Assembly: GCA_034766995.1 (NCBI GenBank) | Contig: CM068317.1 | Span: 33,830,001-33,894,000, forward strand | From: Acanthacorydalis orientalis | Lineage: Eukaryota; Arthropoda; Insecta; Megaloptera; Corydalidae | Direction: 5' to 3' | DNA: 64,000 nucleotides | Shown here: piece after piece, positions 1-12,195 of the stretch | Position numbering within the stretch: the first letter of the stretch is position 1 | How the letters are laid out: each line of letters begins with the position of its first letter | Notes under the pieces: generated by a model | Seen by the model: the letters and a program-made list of their open reading frames with translations, nothing else | Databases searched by the model: none | Told to the model about the DNA's origin: nothing | Translations under genes and position numbers: made by a program

Positions 1-376
1 ATGAATTTTCAAGAATGTCAGTGTATGAAATGAGAATGTGAATATAATAAAAAAAATATTTATACGGCCGACGCATTTACCATTATGTTACACCTGGGTC
101 CTATTTATATAGCTTATTGTCTTCTTTTGTCGGCGTTATGTTTTGGAGGCGTTGACAAGATAAATACATGTACATGTGTATATATATATATATATATGTA
201 TAACCATGTCTATATTGTGTACTTAATAATAAAACTTATTGTAAATTTATAAATAAAAAAGTGAAAAGATAACGTGTACCTATGTAGTACATCTGTGAAT
301 ATAATGAATAGTAAATATGACAAATTTGTAAATAGAAGTAAATTACGTATGTATACATACAGCTGTTTCTCTCTCT

Positions 377-411
<35 letters not shown>

Positions 412-1858
412 CGTATCGATTATATATATATATATATATATATATCGACTTACGAAAACTAATAGGAATGTTTTTTTGTGTTTATCTAATTTTCATTTTC
501 TCACAAAAACGATATAAGAATAGAATCTTTTTATTATTTTATTTACTGAATTTCAAATAAAATTACAACTCATTCCAGCACATTTCGTGTTCTAGAAAGA
601 TTAAAGTCTAGATTGAATTATATTCTTGCATCCTGAAGTCTTTCCTTCAGTAACTGCATTCATTAAAAAGACTCAAGTGAGGAATTTGTGCAGCTGATAG
701 AGTTCAGTTTCAAAGGAAACTTTTGCCACCAAGTATTACTAATCCTAATCACACGTATTATTATTAAAAACTGAACATTTGGATTTTTTTTCGAGAAGAA
801 GAATAATAAACTATTTTTGCTAATTTGATTATTTATTGACTGATTTTATCAGTCCATCAGGAGCATTATTATTTATAAGTTGATATATAAAGAGAAAAAT
901 TGCGAATTACACTAGATAGAACATTTAGAAAACATCAGTTAATTAACCAAACTTCTGTTGTTGTGCCAAAGAATCATTACTTAATGACTGCACTTGTAAT
1001 AATTGAACTATAATATATTATGATTTTTTTGATTGATTATATTATCTTCCGAACAAAAATACACATTTTTCCGATTTTTGTGTAAAAAAATTAACTGACG
1101 AAAAAATCATACTTTTTTCTATTTTTATCGGCTTAATGGAAATGTGCTGATCAGTATATTGACGTTCAAGCGTCGAAACTACTCGCCGCGCCCGATAAAA
1201 CACAGAATGGTCAATGATACATTGCTCGTCAACTAACTGAGTTCAGGTCAGGTCAGATCAGGTCAATATCATTCTTCACTGAAATAAATAAGCCTGTATA
1301 CATTTTTTTAAGAGTTCATCAAGAATTTTAGTACTAAAATATTATATTAAAGAAGATCATATAAAATTCTGAAAAAGTTCATCGGATCTTTATGTAATAT
1401 TCAATCATGTGAAAAAGAAAATGAAACTGGACCGTTCTATAATTATAAATGTCTGTTGATTACCAATATTATGATGCACCTAATTTTGATATTTTTAGGG
1501 ATATAAGATCTGAATATTTTTTTAAAGATTACTTTCATTTTTATTTAGATACTGAGCTTTTATTGTAGTTGATGAATTTAGGTTATATATTGATTTATTA
1601 TTATCAGTTAAATTCGCAATTTTAAAGACATTGTAAAAAAATATTTTACGTAGAGATAATGAATATCCCGAACAGTAGTGTTAATTGCTCGATCATGTTT
1701 ATTTTTATACCATTGTTTACATTTTTATAATATAACAATCATCTAATCATTTAAAAAAAATATTAATAAAAAAATGTTCCTTTGATATAATTCTGCAATA
1801 AATAGAACACTATTTTGCCATTTTTTTCATGTAACCATTTAAATGATATGCAAAAAAA
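1..1858. other. AT-rich region without a recognisable gene
   Basis: No open frame here looks like a protein. The only open stretch (about 274-462) is created by TA repeats read as Tyr-Ile. There are (TA)n tracts at 179-198, 379-409 and 420-445. Around 1230-1265 there is a short run of GGTCA-type repeats (tcaggtcaggtcagatcagg). I see no RNA gene. It may be intergenic or part of a long intron. Confidence 0.6.
379..445. repeat. (TA)n microsatellite, two adjacent blocks
   Basis: Two TA blocks, 379-409 and 420-445, are separated by about 10 bases (tacgtatcga-like). A short CT run precedes the first block. Confidence 0.9.
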
Positions 1859-1860
1859 TA

Positions 1861-3029
1861 TTAGATTAGTGCAAAAATAATTGCAGTTTTTACGTATCGA
1901 GTATAAAACGCATACATCAATTAAAAATTATATTTATTAATCAAAATAAAGATCGAAAGCGCTTTGAGCTGTTGCTTGATCTTCAAAAATCTTCTCTCGT
2001 AGTAAATTACTCAAATGTTTAAAAAATGATAATCTATCGGAGACAAATCCGGAGAATAAGATGGATGAGGTAAGATTTCATAACCCAGTTCGTTTCATTT
2101 TTTTAAAGTCATTTGTGAGACGTGTGGTCAGACGTTGTCATGAAGAAGAATTGGTCCTCTTCGATTGACTAATACTGGCCGTAAATGATGCAACTTCTCA
2201 TGCATCTTTTCAATTTCCTGACAATATTTTCTGCTGTTATTGTTTCACCAGGATTTAAGAAGTTGTGGTGAATGATGCCACTTGCCGACCATCGAACAGT
2301 GATCATAATCTCTTTTCATGAAGCTTCGGTTTAGGAAATTGTTTTGGTGCTTCTCTTCGGTTTAGTCACGGTGATAAACATTTCCGATTGTTGTAGAGAA
2401 TCCACTTTCCATCACATGTGACAATGTGATCAAGAAAAGGATCATTTTTGTTACGCAAAAGAAGCACAGAGTATACTTTGTATCGCTGAATTGCTTTATG
2501 TTCGTTTAGTTCACACGGTGCTATTTATCCAGCTTTTTTGTTTTTCCAATTCGACTCAAATGCCGAACAACTGTTGAATGATAAACATTGACTTTTGCAG
2601 TCACCTCTCGAGTTATTTTACGTCGGTCCGGATCAATAATGGTTCTTAAATCATTATTGTCTATAGCTGAAGGACGTCCACGACCCTCCTCATGATCAAG
2701 GCGTTCATTTCTGTTACGAAATTTTTGGAACCAGTATTGAGCTGTACCTTCACTAATTGACTCTTCATCAAAAATAAATTTAATATTTTGAGCACCTTCT
2801 GTTGATTTACGTTCCAATTTAAACTCATACAACCAAATCGCGCGAATTTGCTTTTTTCTATGACTAATTTAAGATTTTATATCCAACAATAGTAAATAAT
2901 GGAAACGATAGACATAAACTGAAATCAGTAATACTAATTTCATTGTTATAACAAAAGTTAACGGTAACTAGAGAAATCGGCGCCAAACTTAAAATGATAA
3001 AAACCGCAATTATTTTTGCACCAACCTAA
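1861..3029 (-). mobile_element. Mariner element, full-length but decayed, Hsmar1-like termini
   Basis: The element is 1,169 bp with terminal inverted repeats. The right end, read outward to inward on the minus strand, begins TTAGGTTGGTGCAAAAATAA; the left end begins TTAGATTAGTGCAAAAATAA. It is flanked by TA at 1859-1860 and 3030-3031, the mariner target duplication. The transposase runs on the minus strand. An open N-terminal helix-turn-helix region lies at about 2832-2521, with phrases such as AQYWFQKFRNRNERLDHEEG and STVVRHLSRIGKTKKLDK. The catalytic half survives at about 2200-1960 as HDNV-stop-PH and LPHPSYSPDLSP, with frameshifts and a stop after HDNV. The termini differ by a single base over the first 20 or so positions from those of the human Hsmar1/MADE1 family, as I remember them, which places it near the cecropia subfamily. 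It is not functional. Confidence 0.88.
2521..2832 (-). pseudogene. Mariner transposase remnant, N-terminal DNA-binding part
   Basis: This 103-codon open stretch is the longest surviving piece of the transposase of the 1861-3029 element. It matches the paired HTH region of SETMAR/mariner transposases: a first helix bundle ending WFQKFRNRNE, a GRGRPS linker typical of the hook between the two HTH motifs, and a second HTH ending STVVRHLSRIGK. It ends in a stop right after KKLDK, where an intact transposase continues with the WVPHEL-type motif. The catalytic region follows in other frames and is broken. It is a fossil, not a host gene. Confidence 0.8.
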
Positions 3030-3112
3030 TACAAACAAATTTAAATATACTTTACTTAATTCATTTTATAATTATCTCATTTAATTAAGTGCTACTAGCA
3101 GGAATAATTCAT

Positions 3113-3115
<3 letters not shown>

Positions 3116-3164
<49 letters not shown>
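3116..3164. repeat. (TA)n microsatellite
   Basis: Pure TA tract of about 49 bases ending in TACACA, 85 bases to the right of the mariner copy. Confidence 0.9.
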
Positions 3165-3169
<5 letters not shown>

Positions 3170-3194
3170 TTATATTCATACGTAGATTCTGTTC

Positions 3195-3297
3195 CGGTTT
3201 GCGGTTCATATAACTTTCATTTTAAAGGTTCGATTTCAATTTACAAAAAGTAAGTGGTTCGTTTCGGTTTTTGGTTCGCGGTTTAGTTCGAATCAAG
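3195..3297. repeat. GGTTCG-like degenerate repeat
   Basis: Degenerate repeats of a ggttcg / cggttt motif, for example gttccggtttgcggttc and ggttcgcggtttagttcg, in an otherwise very AT-rich setting. No coding potential was seen. Confidence 0.5.
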
Positions 3298-3340
3298 TCA
3301 ACTATATATGTATATGTATTCATACCTATTTACAACTATA

Positions 3341-3344
<4 letters not shown>

Positions 3345-3397
<53 letters not shown>
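3345..3397. repeat. (TA)n microsatellite
   Basis: TA tract of about 50 bases with one T insertion near its left end. Confidence 0.9.
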
Positions 3398-3399
<2 letters not shown>

Positions 3400-3851
3400 T
3401 TTGGCGGGAACAAACAAACTCGTTACGACTACTCGGCACAACAACTGTTCGTAAATAATAATGTATTAATAAGAATTCCGAGCACACAATTCTAGAAACG
3501 TCGTAACGGATGATAATATGTAAAGTAAGTATGCGTGCATACAACGAAACAGACTTAAGATTCGAATGTACATGTATATTATTATGCGTACGTTTATGTG
3601 TATGCATGTGAATTATATACGTACATACGAGTGTGTTATTACATCCTGAGATTTTTATTTGAAAAATACGAAATAAAAACGGCATCAAATTAAGTTTTAC
3701 GCTATAAAATGACCACTTAAAAACGTATGTGCTTCGAATACGTGATTTTCGATTAAACATAAAACTGGATTCTTTTGATGATCTCTGTATCTATTTAAAT
3801 ATTTAAATAAATCGATAATGGAAATGAATAATATTTGATATCTTCACTATC

Positions 3852-3855
<4 letters not shown>

Positions 3856-3894
<39 letters not shown>
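3856..3894. repeat. (TA)n microsatellite
   Basis: Pure TA tract of about 39 bases. Confidence 0.9.
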
Positions 3895-3896
<2 letters not shown>

Positions 3897-4049
3897 ATAT
3901 TTGAAAAAGGAACATTTGAAATTTATTATCTTAAAGAAATATTTAATTATTTAACAATAAAATTATTATGCTATCACGTATACAAGTTCTTAAAAAATGC
4001 ACAATAAAATATTGACAAGTAAGGAAATGCATATATCATAATAGTTATA

Positions 4050-4051
<2 letters not shown>

Positions 4052-4096
<45 letters not shown>
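4052..4096. repeat. (TA)n microsatellite
   Basis: Pure TA tract of about 45 bases. Confidence 0.9.
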
Positions 4097-4100
<4 letters not shown>

Positions 4101-4386
4101 CCTAGAATTAATCTCATGCATCTATTCTGTATTATAATATATACACATTTTGTATTTTTTTTAACTCAATTGTAATGGTTTCGTGATTTCAAAAGTTATT
4201 AATTAATACAGAAATATCGAAATTTTAGAGCTATTATAGGTGAAATGAAATATACCTATTGCTTTGAATTTATTTTAAATAGTTAAAAAACCTTTTTGAG
4301 TTTTATATGTACATTTTTCTATTAAGTTCGCCATGTGGTGTTTTTAACTACCATTGTTGTTTTATGGATTTGGTCTGTGTTTATTT

Positions 4387-4388
<2 letters not shown>

Positions 4389-4465
<77 letters not shown>
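4389..4465. repeat. Long (TA)n microsatellite
   Basis: Uninterrupted TA tract of about 77 bases, among the longest in the window. It opens Tyr-Ile frames on the plus strand that are not genes. Confidence 0.92.
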
Positions 4466-4468
<3 letters not shown>

Positions 4469-5108
4469 CATCAATTCGTAAATGGTTTGCTTCAATTTAT
4501 ATTAATTGCATTTTACTAAATGAAGTGATTTTTCAATTCCTTCTAAGTCATATATTCCATTAAGAAATGGTTCATACGCTTTTAAAAATAATTTCTTACT
4601 CGAAGAGCAAAAAAGTATCCTTTCTCTAAAAGTTGTTCCGTCCTCAAATTAGGCTATCATTATGAGGAAAGCCATTTATATAAATGATCACTCGCTTTCC
4701 TTTTAAAAATCCGTTATAATTGGCAGGTATAAAGTAAATATTTTCACTCATTCTCTCTTCAAAATAATACATGCAAACAAAGAGAGAAAGGAAATGATGA
4801 CGAATGTAAAAAAATATGTAAAAATATGAAAGATTGTTCTTGTGATAAGTTTGTGTAAAGAACGAATTTCTAGACAGATATCACAACTGAAATGATTTAT
4901 TTGTCATCCCGCAAAACGCTCCAAGCAGACAACGCAAGGAATATTTATGGTTTTAGATATATTGTTAAAATGAAACAAAGAAATGAGTACTAACGATCAC
5001 TATATGTTGAAGCTAGATAGAAAAATAAAAATAGATATGTAGAACCTGTGTGCCATGCATATTAGAGATTGCGAGGTGGGAAAGCAAGAACGTTTCCTCA
5101 ATTAATAA

Positions 5109-5112
<4 letters not shown>

Positions 5113-5152
<40 letters not shown>
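5113..5152. repeat. (TA)n microsatellite
   Basis: Pure TA tract of about 40 bases. Confidence 0.9.
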
Positions 5153-5154
<2 letters not shown>

Positions 5155-6830
5155 TATTGATAAATTAGTAATGATATAGTAAAAAATCAAAATTCGTTTT
5201 GAATTAATCACTATTATTATAAAGAGAGAGTGTGTATAAAATTGCGAAGGAGGAATATTTGCAAAATGCAGTTTTTTCTAAATACCTTAGACAGAAGGAG
5301 GAGATTCTGTCATAATTTGAATAGGAAGGCGTATACATAAATTGTCTTTATTGAAGGAGGATCGTTTACTGTAAAACAATACACCGAAAAAAATTATAAT
5401 AGACTATGCAAATTCCTTATATCCATTTATCAATAATGAAATTATTTTAATGTATGACAATACAGCTTGTTGTAAAAAAGATAATTAATTCTTTCTATTT
5501 TTAGTATTAGGGTTAACCACATAACAATTTTTATTCATACAAATATTTTCATCTTCCGCTGTTTCATTCATTTTATTGTTCTTCGGTCGGTATTAAAAAT
5601 ATCTAGGAGTGTCTTCCAACAGATCACTCATACTTTTTGAATTCACTAAAAATAAAAAACATGTTTTATTAACAGTTAATACACACGTGTATGATGAATT
5701 TGTAACTATTGATGTCACAAATATCTAAGAAATCGTTGTTAAAAAATAAAAAAATAATCAATGAAAAACCTATTATTCTTCTGTACAATCTCGATTATAA
5801 CTTATTTCTTGTAGAGAATTCTTTCTATCAACAGAGCTAGTTTTGTAGATTTTTCATTCTATCTTTGTTAATGTCTACTTTTTACAATCAATGTATATAT
5901 TTGAAGACATTATATTTGTTTACTTCATATACTAACGCTACTTATAAATAGAAAATATGAAATTTCTTACTGGCATGTTTGGCATACATTATTTTTTAAA
6001 AAAGGCCTGGATGTCAGTGGAATGAGGTTTTCTTTCTCGACTTGTTTCGTTTGAGACATTTTCATTATTCCAAATAATTCATTTTATTTTATAAATATTT
6101 TCATTTTCACAAAATCGTAAGTTTCGCCAACTAATAATTTATTTATACTTTTTTTATGTATTGATTGTAAAGCTTTCTTACTTATACTCAATTTTTTTAT
6201 CATAATTTATGCTACTTACAAGAGAAGTCTTATTTTTAATCATTTTGAAGAAATGAAAAAATAATAGAGGGGTAGAAAGTACGAGTGTGTATATTATCTC
6301 TTTTTCTCAGATAAATATACATTTATCACTGATATAAGTAATCCTGAAAGAATATGGACCAAGTGAGGAGTCCTATGTTGAAAGATAGTGGGTTTTTACG
6401 ATTTTTTGGTAGACACTTTAAAGATAACATTTATGTCTTTACTTATTGAAATATCCTCATGTGTGAATAAATCATGTGTTGTACAGGACATACATATACG
6501 CACATTTATGCGATAGACAGAAATAATTAAACATTAGGTCGGGCGGTCCGAAAGTCTCACTGAAACCGACGACGATGATGTAATTTTTCTTAACGATCAC
6601 GTTTGGAATGTGACGGGGCCAACGATCAATATAAAACAGCCTTGCACTCGGAACACTTGTCAACGGTCGTTATTCGAACCATTCAAACAACATATATAGT
6701 TCTTCTACCAATTATTGACCATCACGGACTTGACGTACCGAACAAATATATATTTGTACATAAACATTTAATTGACTCTTTGTGATAGGTTCACATTACT
6801 TGTGACATTATTTATACATACATACACCCA

Positions 6831-6833
<3 letters not shown>

Positions 6834-6888
<55 letters not shown>

Positions 6889-6890
6889 TA
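6834..6890. repeat. (TA)n microsatellite with flanking TACA repeats
   Basis: TA tract 6834-6881 followed by tacatatatacatg. The flanks on both sides (catacatacacc; gtacatacatac) are TACA-type repeats. Confidence 0.88.
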
Positions 6891-8526
6891 CATGCGTACA
6901 TACATACACGAATATCCATTCATAACTTGGTCACTTGTAACATATTAATATATTTTAATTTTATTGTGTTTTTTCTATGGAAGATTTTAAAGGCGTTTCT
7001 TAAAATGGTTTATGTACACTACCAATTATTGTTCAGTAAATAATGTAACGTCAGTTTTTCCGAACTTTTTCTATTCATCTAATTAACATTTTTAAAGGCA
7101 TGTTTTCTTGGATTTATAAAGATAATAAGTGGTGTTCATTGTATGTAAAGAACAAATAATAGTGTGTTTATGTCAAGATAGTAACATTGAATACTAAGGA
7201 AAGTAATTATAACCTTGGATACATATTACTATTGAGAACAATATTACATTATTAAGAAAATAATTTTATTATTTGAAATCTGACCTTTAGAACTGGTCTA
7301 AAATAATCACAGTTTAAAACGTATTGTTTTCATCAGTAGAATATATTCTATTATCAGTTAGGAAAATGAAACATTAGTCTTGAATGAGAAAATAATTCGA
7401 CACTTTCCGATAGCACAGAGAAATCTAAAAGAATATGTGCAAAATAACAAAAATAAAATGAACTGTAGAATTAGTACAGAAAAGTGAGAGGCCGTAATAA
7501 AGAAGTTTAAAATATAAACGAGTGAACTCTATTATTAAAAGAGAAGATAACATATGAACAACATATTGACCGGAAATTCATAAATAAAAAACAGAACTTA
7601 CTAAACATGCAGAATCAATATTGAAAATAAGTGAAAAAGATTAGCAAAAAACTATTTAAATTAAAAGAAATTCAAAAAAAAATCCGCTTACCATACATAA
7701 AAAAGAATAAAACAACGAAAAATGAAAGACAACACAGAAAAAAGTATTAAAATAAATTTAGCCATAGTACCAAAACTATATGGTAAATAAAAATTAAGAC
7801 CAGTATTAGCGAGAGCGACAGAAACAAAATCCAGATACAATAACGTCGAAAATATCGAAAAGAAATAGGAATCGTTAAATTCTTATCACTACAAAAAGAG
7901 AACTCTTCATTTAAGATTAAATGGCTAAAGTCTAAAGATCATGAAGCTTAACAATAATAGGATAAATATTTTTAATGTTTAGAATTTCTCATAAACATTT
8001 ATACATAGCATTACACTGTTTCGTATGAAAGTATATACAATATATTCTTCAGTTCAGAAGTTAAAATGTACACATATTTAATAAACTGTATGTACTTCTG
8101 TTTAATATATATTCAAGCTATTAGAGCTAATTCGTATTTATACAAAATTTATTATCGGTTATAATTAGTAATAAAAAGAATAAGTATTTTCAAAATTATC
8201 TGGAATTCATAAAATAAATTCATACGTTAAACAACAGTTAACAAATATAGTAAAAAAAACTATGCTGAAAACCGTTTGAACCATGCTCATATTTTTTTAA
8301 GTATAACCTGTTTCACTGCTATCAACATCAACCTGCACTATGTTACAAAAATAGAAAATTCAATACGGAAGAATTCGATTCACACACACTATAAACAATA
8401 TTTTTTATATTTTGAATTATAACATTTCTTAAAATATAATTTTTGGACGATTACATCGAAGCAAAAAAATCAAAGAAAAGGAGAAAAAAACATTGCGTAT
8501 AAATATAAATAATTCATTAATATGTT

Positions 8527-8528
<2 letters not shown>

Positions 8529-8560
<32 letters not shown>
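8529..8560. repeat. (TA)n microsatellite
   Basis: Pure TA tract of about 32 bases ending in CACA. Confidence 0.9.
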
Positions 8561-8565
<5 letters not shown>

Positions 8566-10763
8566 TCTTATTTATTTTATTTAGCTGTTCCTATACTGTA
8601 AAATAATATTTCTATACTATAAAATTATATTTCTTAGATACAGATTGTTTATTTATCTATTATTATTTAAATCGTAGTTTTTCTCTTTTATTTGATTAAT
8701 TAAATAGATGACTGAAATAAAAAGAAAACACACTATTAGGAAAAATTGTTTAAAGTAAATCTTTGATAGCAAAAAATTCATTGTCAATTCAAATTCAAAT
8801 TATGAAAATATTGTTCTAATTTTAAAGAATAAGGTGTTATCAACTTCTTGTCCTTGTTTTATGTGTTTATTTCTCCTATTTTAATGAATATTCGAAGAAT
8901 TATACATAGAATGAATGAAATAAAATATATTTGATCGTAGTCGTAAAACTAACGATAGGAATGCCACGTTTCTTTCAAATTAATATGAAAGAAAATATGA
9001 ACAATTCGATTTATTAAACTGTGATTGTTTCCGAAATAATAATAAAAACCTTGACATATTCAAACTTTTGTACATCAGTATTACATGTGTGTATTAAATA
9101 TGTATAATTTTAAAATATTACAAAAACTATCGTATGAATGACAGGGAACAAGTGGGTGGGTAGAATGTAATTTGAAATAATCGGATGTTGCAAAACCCCA
9201 AACAATGCAAAGATATGTTTATGTGGTCCGGCGACGTATAAGGAAAATTGCTCAAAGATTAAGAAACGAACAGTCAATGGTGTGTTCATTGAGCCACGAC
9301 ATATCTACGCCTTTGAAGTACTACGAAATAAGTTTGTTGATCACCATCTGAGTGAGTGTATCTGTGGCGCCTGTTCAGCACGAAATTTCGATAGGCCAAT
9401 CGTTGTCGCGTGACTCAGTGAAACGCAAGAAAATGACTAACTGTGAATCAACCTTTCCGATGAAGATTCATCGTGAATTCTAAATCAACGACTGATTAAC
9501 AATGTTATTTTGTTCTCATGCTTCATTTTATTTTATTTAGAATATCATATAAATGTAGGATCGATAGAGTGTCCTTCGAACCTTTCTAAGTTCATGCCAG
9601 GTTTTTTTTCTAATCTATAACTTGCCGAATCTAGTTTTTTACCTCTCATATCTTTATAAATGTCATCGATACGCGTTATTTTTCATCTTCGTTTTTTCCA
9701 AGGTGAAATCTAAAATAGATATACCTATTTTAATTTATTAGATATTTCTTTCAATCGAAGATGCATATCTAACGGTTCAAACTAATAAGTTATCGTTTGA
9801 ATAATTTAAAAAAATGATTCGTATTTTAAATAACAAAACTGAAATATCCTTTTTGAAAATCGCAAGTAATGACCAGACAAGTAATGACATAAAATAATAT
9901 TAGTATAATTTATTTTATTACCAGAACATCTAGACAAAATAAATGTTTAATTACTGCTTGTTTTTGATTTTTTATACAATTTGCAAATAGTAATTATTGT
10001 ATGAAGGTCATTTGTTGTATTTTTGTTATTGCTATAAAGTATTTTTTGAACAATTTCCTTTTCGCTTAAAAATATTATGTTAATTTACTCACTTTTGTAA
10101 ATTACCACAAAACACTTTTCCTTTTTTAATATAAAAACATTCCCTTGTTATGATACTAAATGGATCATTTCCAATAATTTTTCTCTTAGATATCCATTTT
10201 AAATTTTAATGACTAAGATCTGTAACTTGTACTATAAGATAAATAATTATTTTATTTAAAACCAAAATACTTAAAATTCTTAATGTTATATAAAATGTAA
10301 ATTTGATAGAGGTGTAAATTCACAATTCCCTATATTGTTTTAATAATTTCATTTTTAACTGATTTCACAAATAAGAAAAAGGTGTACACATAATTATCGA
10401 CAGATCGGGAATTATTTTTAAAAAATGCAAAAAACTAGGAAAAATAAAAGTTCGGTTTAATACTAAATATTTGTATTACAAACTGTTGTTTGTATATAAA
10501 TCAAATATCGATTTTCTCTTAAATTGACCTAAATGGAACAAGGACATTTACGTTCTTTAGAAAATAGTATTTAAATTTCTAAGAAAAAAACCCGTTAAAA
10601 TCGCATAGAATATTAGATGCTAAGAATTGTAGTCTGATCAAATTATTTTATTTTTAAATTAAAAAAAAATTTATGAACTTTTTAAAATTTCAACCTATTG
10701 AATAGGACGATTCGTCCATATTTTAGCTAAATATTTTTTTCGTACTAAACTTTCATGCATTGA

Positions 10764-10770
<7 letters not shown>

Positions 10771-10811
<41 letters not shown>
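10771..10811. repeat. (TA)n microsatellite
   Basis: Pure TA tract of about 41 bases. Confidence 0.9.
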
Positions 10812-10813
<2 letters not shown>

Positions 10814-11032
10814 ACCTTTAACAATTCAATGTTTCTCTTCCGAAAATTTCTATTATCCTTATCCAAGCTCCTTTCTAAACCTTTTTTGTAGTTTTTACCT
10901 TCCAGAGAGAGAAAAAATAATAATAAATAACGATTTTGGGTAATAAAACGAGAAAAAAGATTAAAAAATAATTAGTTTGATTTCAATTGTGAAAAGACCA
11001 CATAACAGTTGTCTCCTGTAAATCGTTTAGAG

Positions 11033-11165
11033 TAGTCTTTCCCAAAATGGGCGATAACGCCCCTCGGGGAACGCTGGAGCGATTCAGGAAGGCGGTAGGT
11101 CATGGGGGGGGCGTTGAATAAAAATACGAGGGCGGTGGATGCATAAAGAAAGAAGGAGAAAATTT
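11033..11165 (+). mobile_element. GC-rich fragment, possible hAT-like transposon terminus
   Basis: A sharply bounded GC-rich patch in AT-rich DNA begins gtctttcccaaaatgggcga. It contains short inverted repeats: GGGCG-ATAA-CGCCC around 11049-11062 and CCCC-T-CGGGG just after it. It also has several GGCGGT/GGGCG repeats and a run of eight G. The tcttTCCCAAA..GGGCG opening resembles the ends of non-autonomous hAT-family elements that I recall from other animals. I could not find a matching opposite terminus, so if it is such an element it is truncated. Confidence 0.35.
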
Positions 11166-12140
11166 TGAAAAACCGTTCGCACGTTTCATCTGCTGTGAAA
11201 CATACAGTAAATTCGTAGTGATTACTTTATTTTCCAAATAAACACACAAAATGCATGTTGGACCCGATCTATGGTCAAGTCCGTCGACAGGTCAACATAA
11301 CCGTCAAGGCATCTTATTTACAACATTTTTCTTGCTATTCTCCATAGGTAGAAATATAGATACATAAAAGAATACAAATTTGTCACTGCACCTTTCTGTC
11401 CGTTCGCTTAAAGAAGGTAGATTTGCAGGGAGCGTTGGGTATTTTTTTTATGAAAATGGCGCAGCAGGCCAAATAAATTTGTGAATCTGCTTTAAAGCTC
11501 TCGAATATTTGTTTTTTTAACTTACTGGTTGAATAAGTAATATAATTTATTAATAACACAGTAATTAGTACAATACTTCAATTGTAAATATTCAGCAGTA
11601 ACTATAATTACACATGTTACAAATCTATATGAATTACATGTACTTGTATTCAAATGTTTCAGATATTACAATATTTCTCTGATCTGTAAAAAAATATATA
11701 GAATATAAGCTGTGTGAATACATTGTATGTTAAATAGTATTTATAATTTTAATTTCACTTTTGACTTCTGTTCTGCAGCCTATAATTTTATTAGTTTTTT
11801 TTGTTCGGAACTAGTTCAGTAGAATCTAATGCAGATCTAAGTAGAAAGCGAATAAACCTCTCTGTGTAACTTACAGAACTTGCAAGCTGCAATCATGTTT
11901 ACACACAGGCTTAGAATAAAAATCCGTAGATTAGAGATTTTCGATTTTTGTTTGTTAACTGTAGTAACTACACGCGATTTAATGACAAAGTGAAAGCTAA
12001 CGAACGTGTATTCATAATATTTACAGACATGTCCATAGGCCGCAAATGAAAAACGTAACGTTTCAAATTACAAAGTGCAATAAATCAACAGAGCGTGGCC
12101 AGTACGAAAATAACTGTTATTTAATCAGAAATACCGCAAA
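11166..12140. other. AT-rich region without a recognisable gene
   Basis: No coding signal was found. The last 200 bases (from about 11990) become richer in GC and CpG, leading into the candidate first exon at 12141. Confidence 0.5.
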
Positions 12141-12195
12141 ATGAGAATATCGCGTCGACGTCCCCCTTCGTCGCGTTATTTACCACGTTACGCGT
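12141..12195 (+). CDS. Candidate first coding exon of the PH-domain gene
   Basis: An ATG at 12141 opens 18 codons (MRISRRRPPSSRYLPRYA) plus one base, ending at a good donor (T|GTAAGA, GT at 12196-12197). The exon is GC- and CpG-rich, unlike its surroundings. It ends in phase 1, exactly the phase needed by the next certain exon at 16684, so joining would give a Cys at the junction. The match has a one-in-three chance of being random, there is no homology support, and other 5' exons may lie elsewhere. Confidence 0.3.

Larger units (their letters stand above)
3030..11032. other. 8 kb AT-rich region without a recognisable gene
   Basis: No exon with good splice sites and protein-like composition was found. 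Open frames here either read (TA)n as Tyr-Ile or have random composition. Prominent (TA)n tracts are listed separately. The stretch 9170-9460 is clearly less AT-rich than its surroundings (for example gtggtccggcgacgtataag) and could be a conserved non-coding element or an untranslated exon. I could not assign it. Confidence 0.5.

Noticed and set aside
274..462. Open frames with long Tyr-Ile runs (also near 3344, 4307, 18551, 31314, 33466, 33811, 40853, 51740)
   Set aside because: They are produced by (TA)n microsatellites, which have no stop in two frames; no other coding evidence exists.
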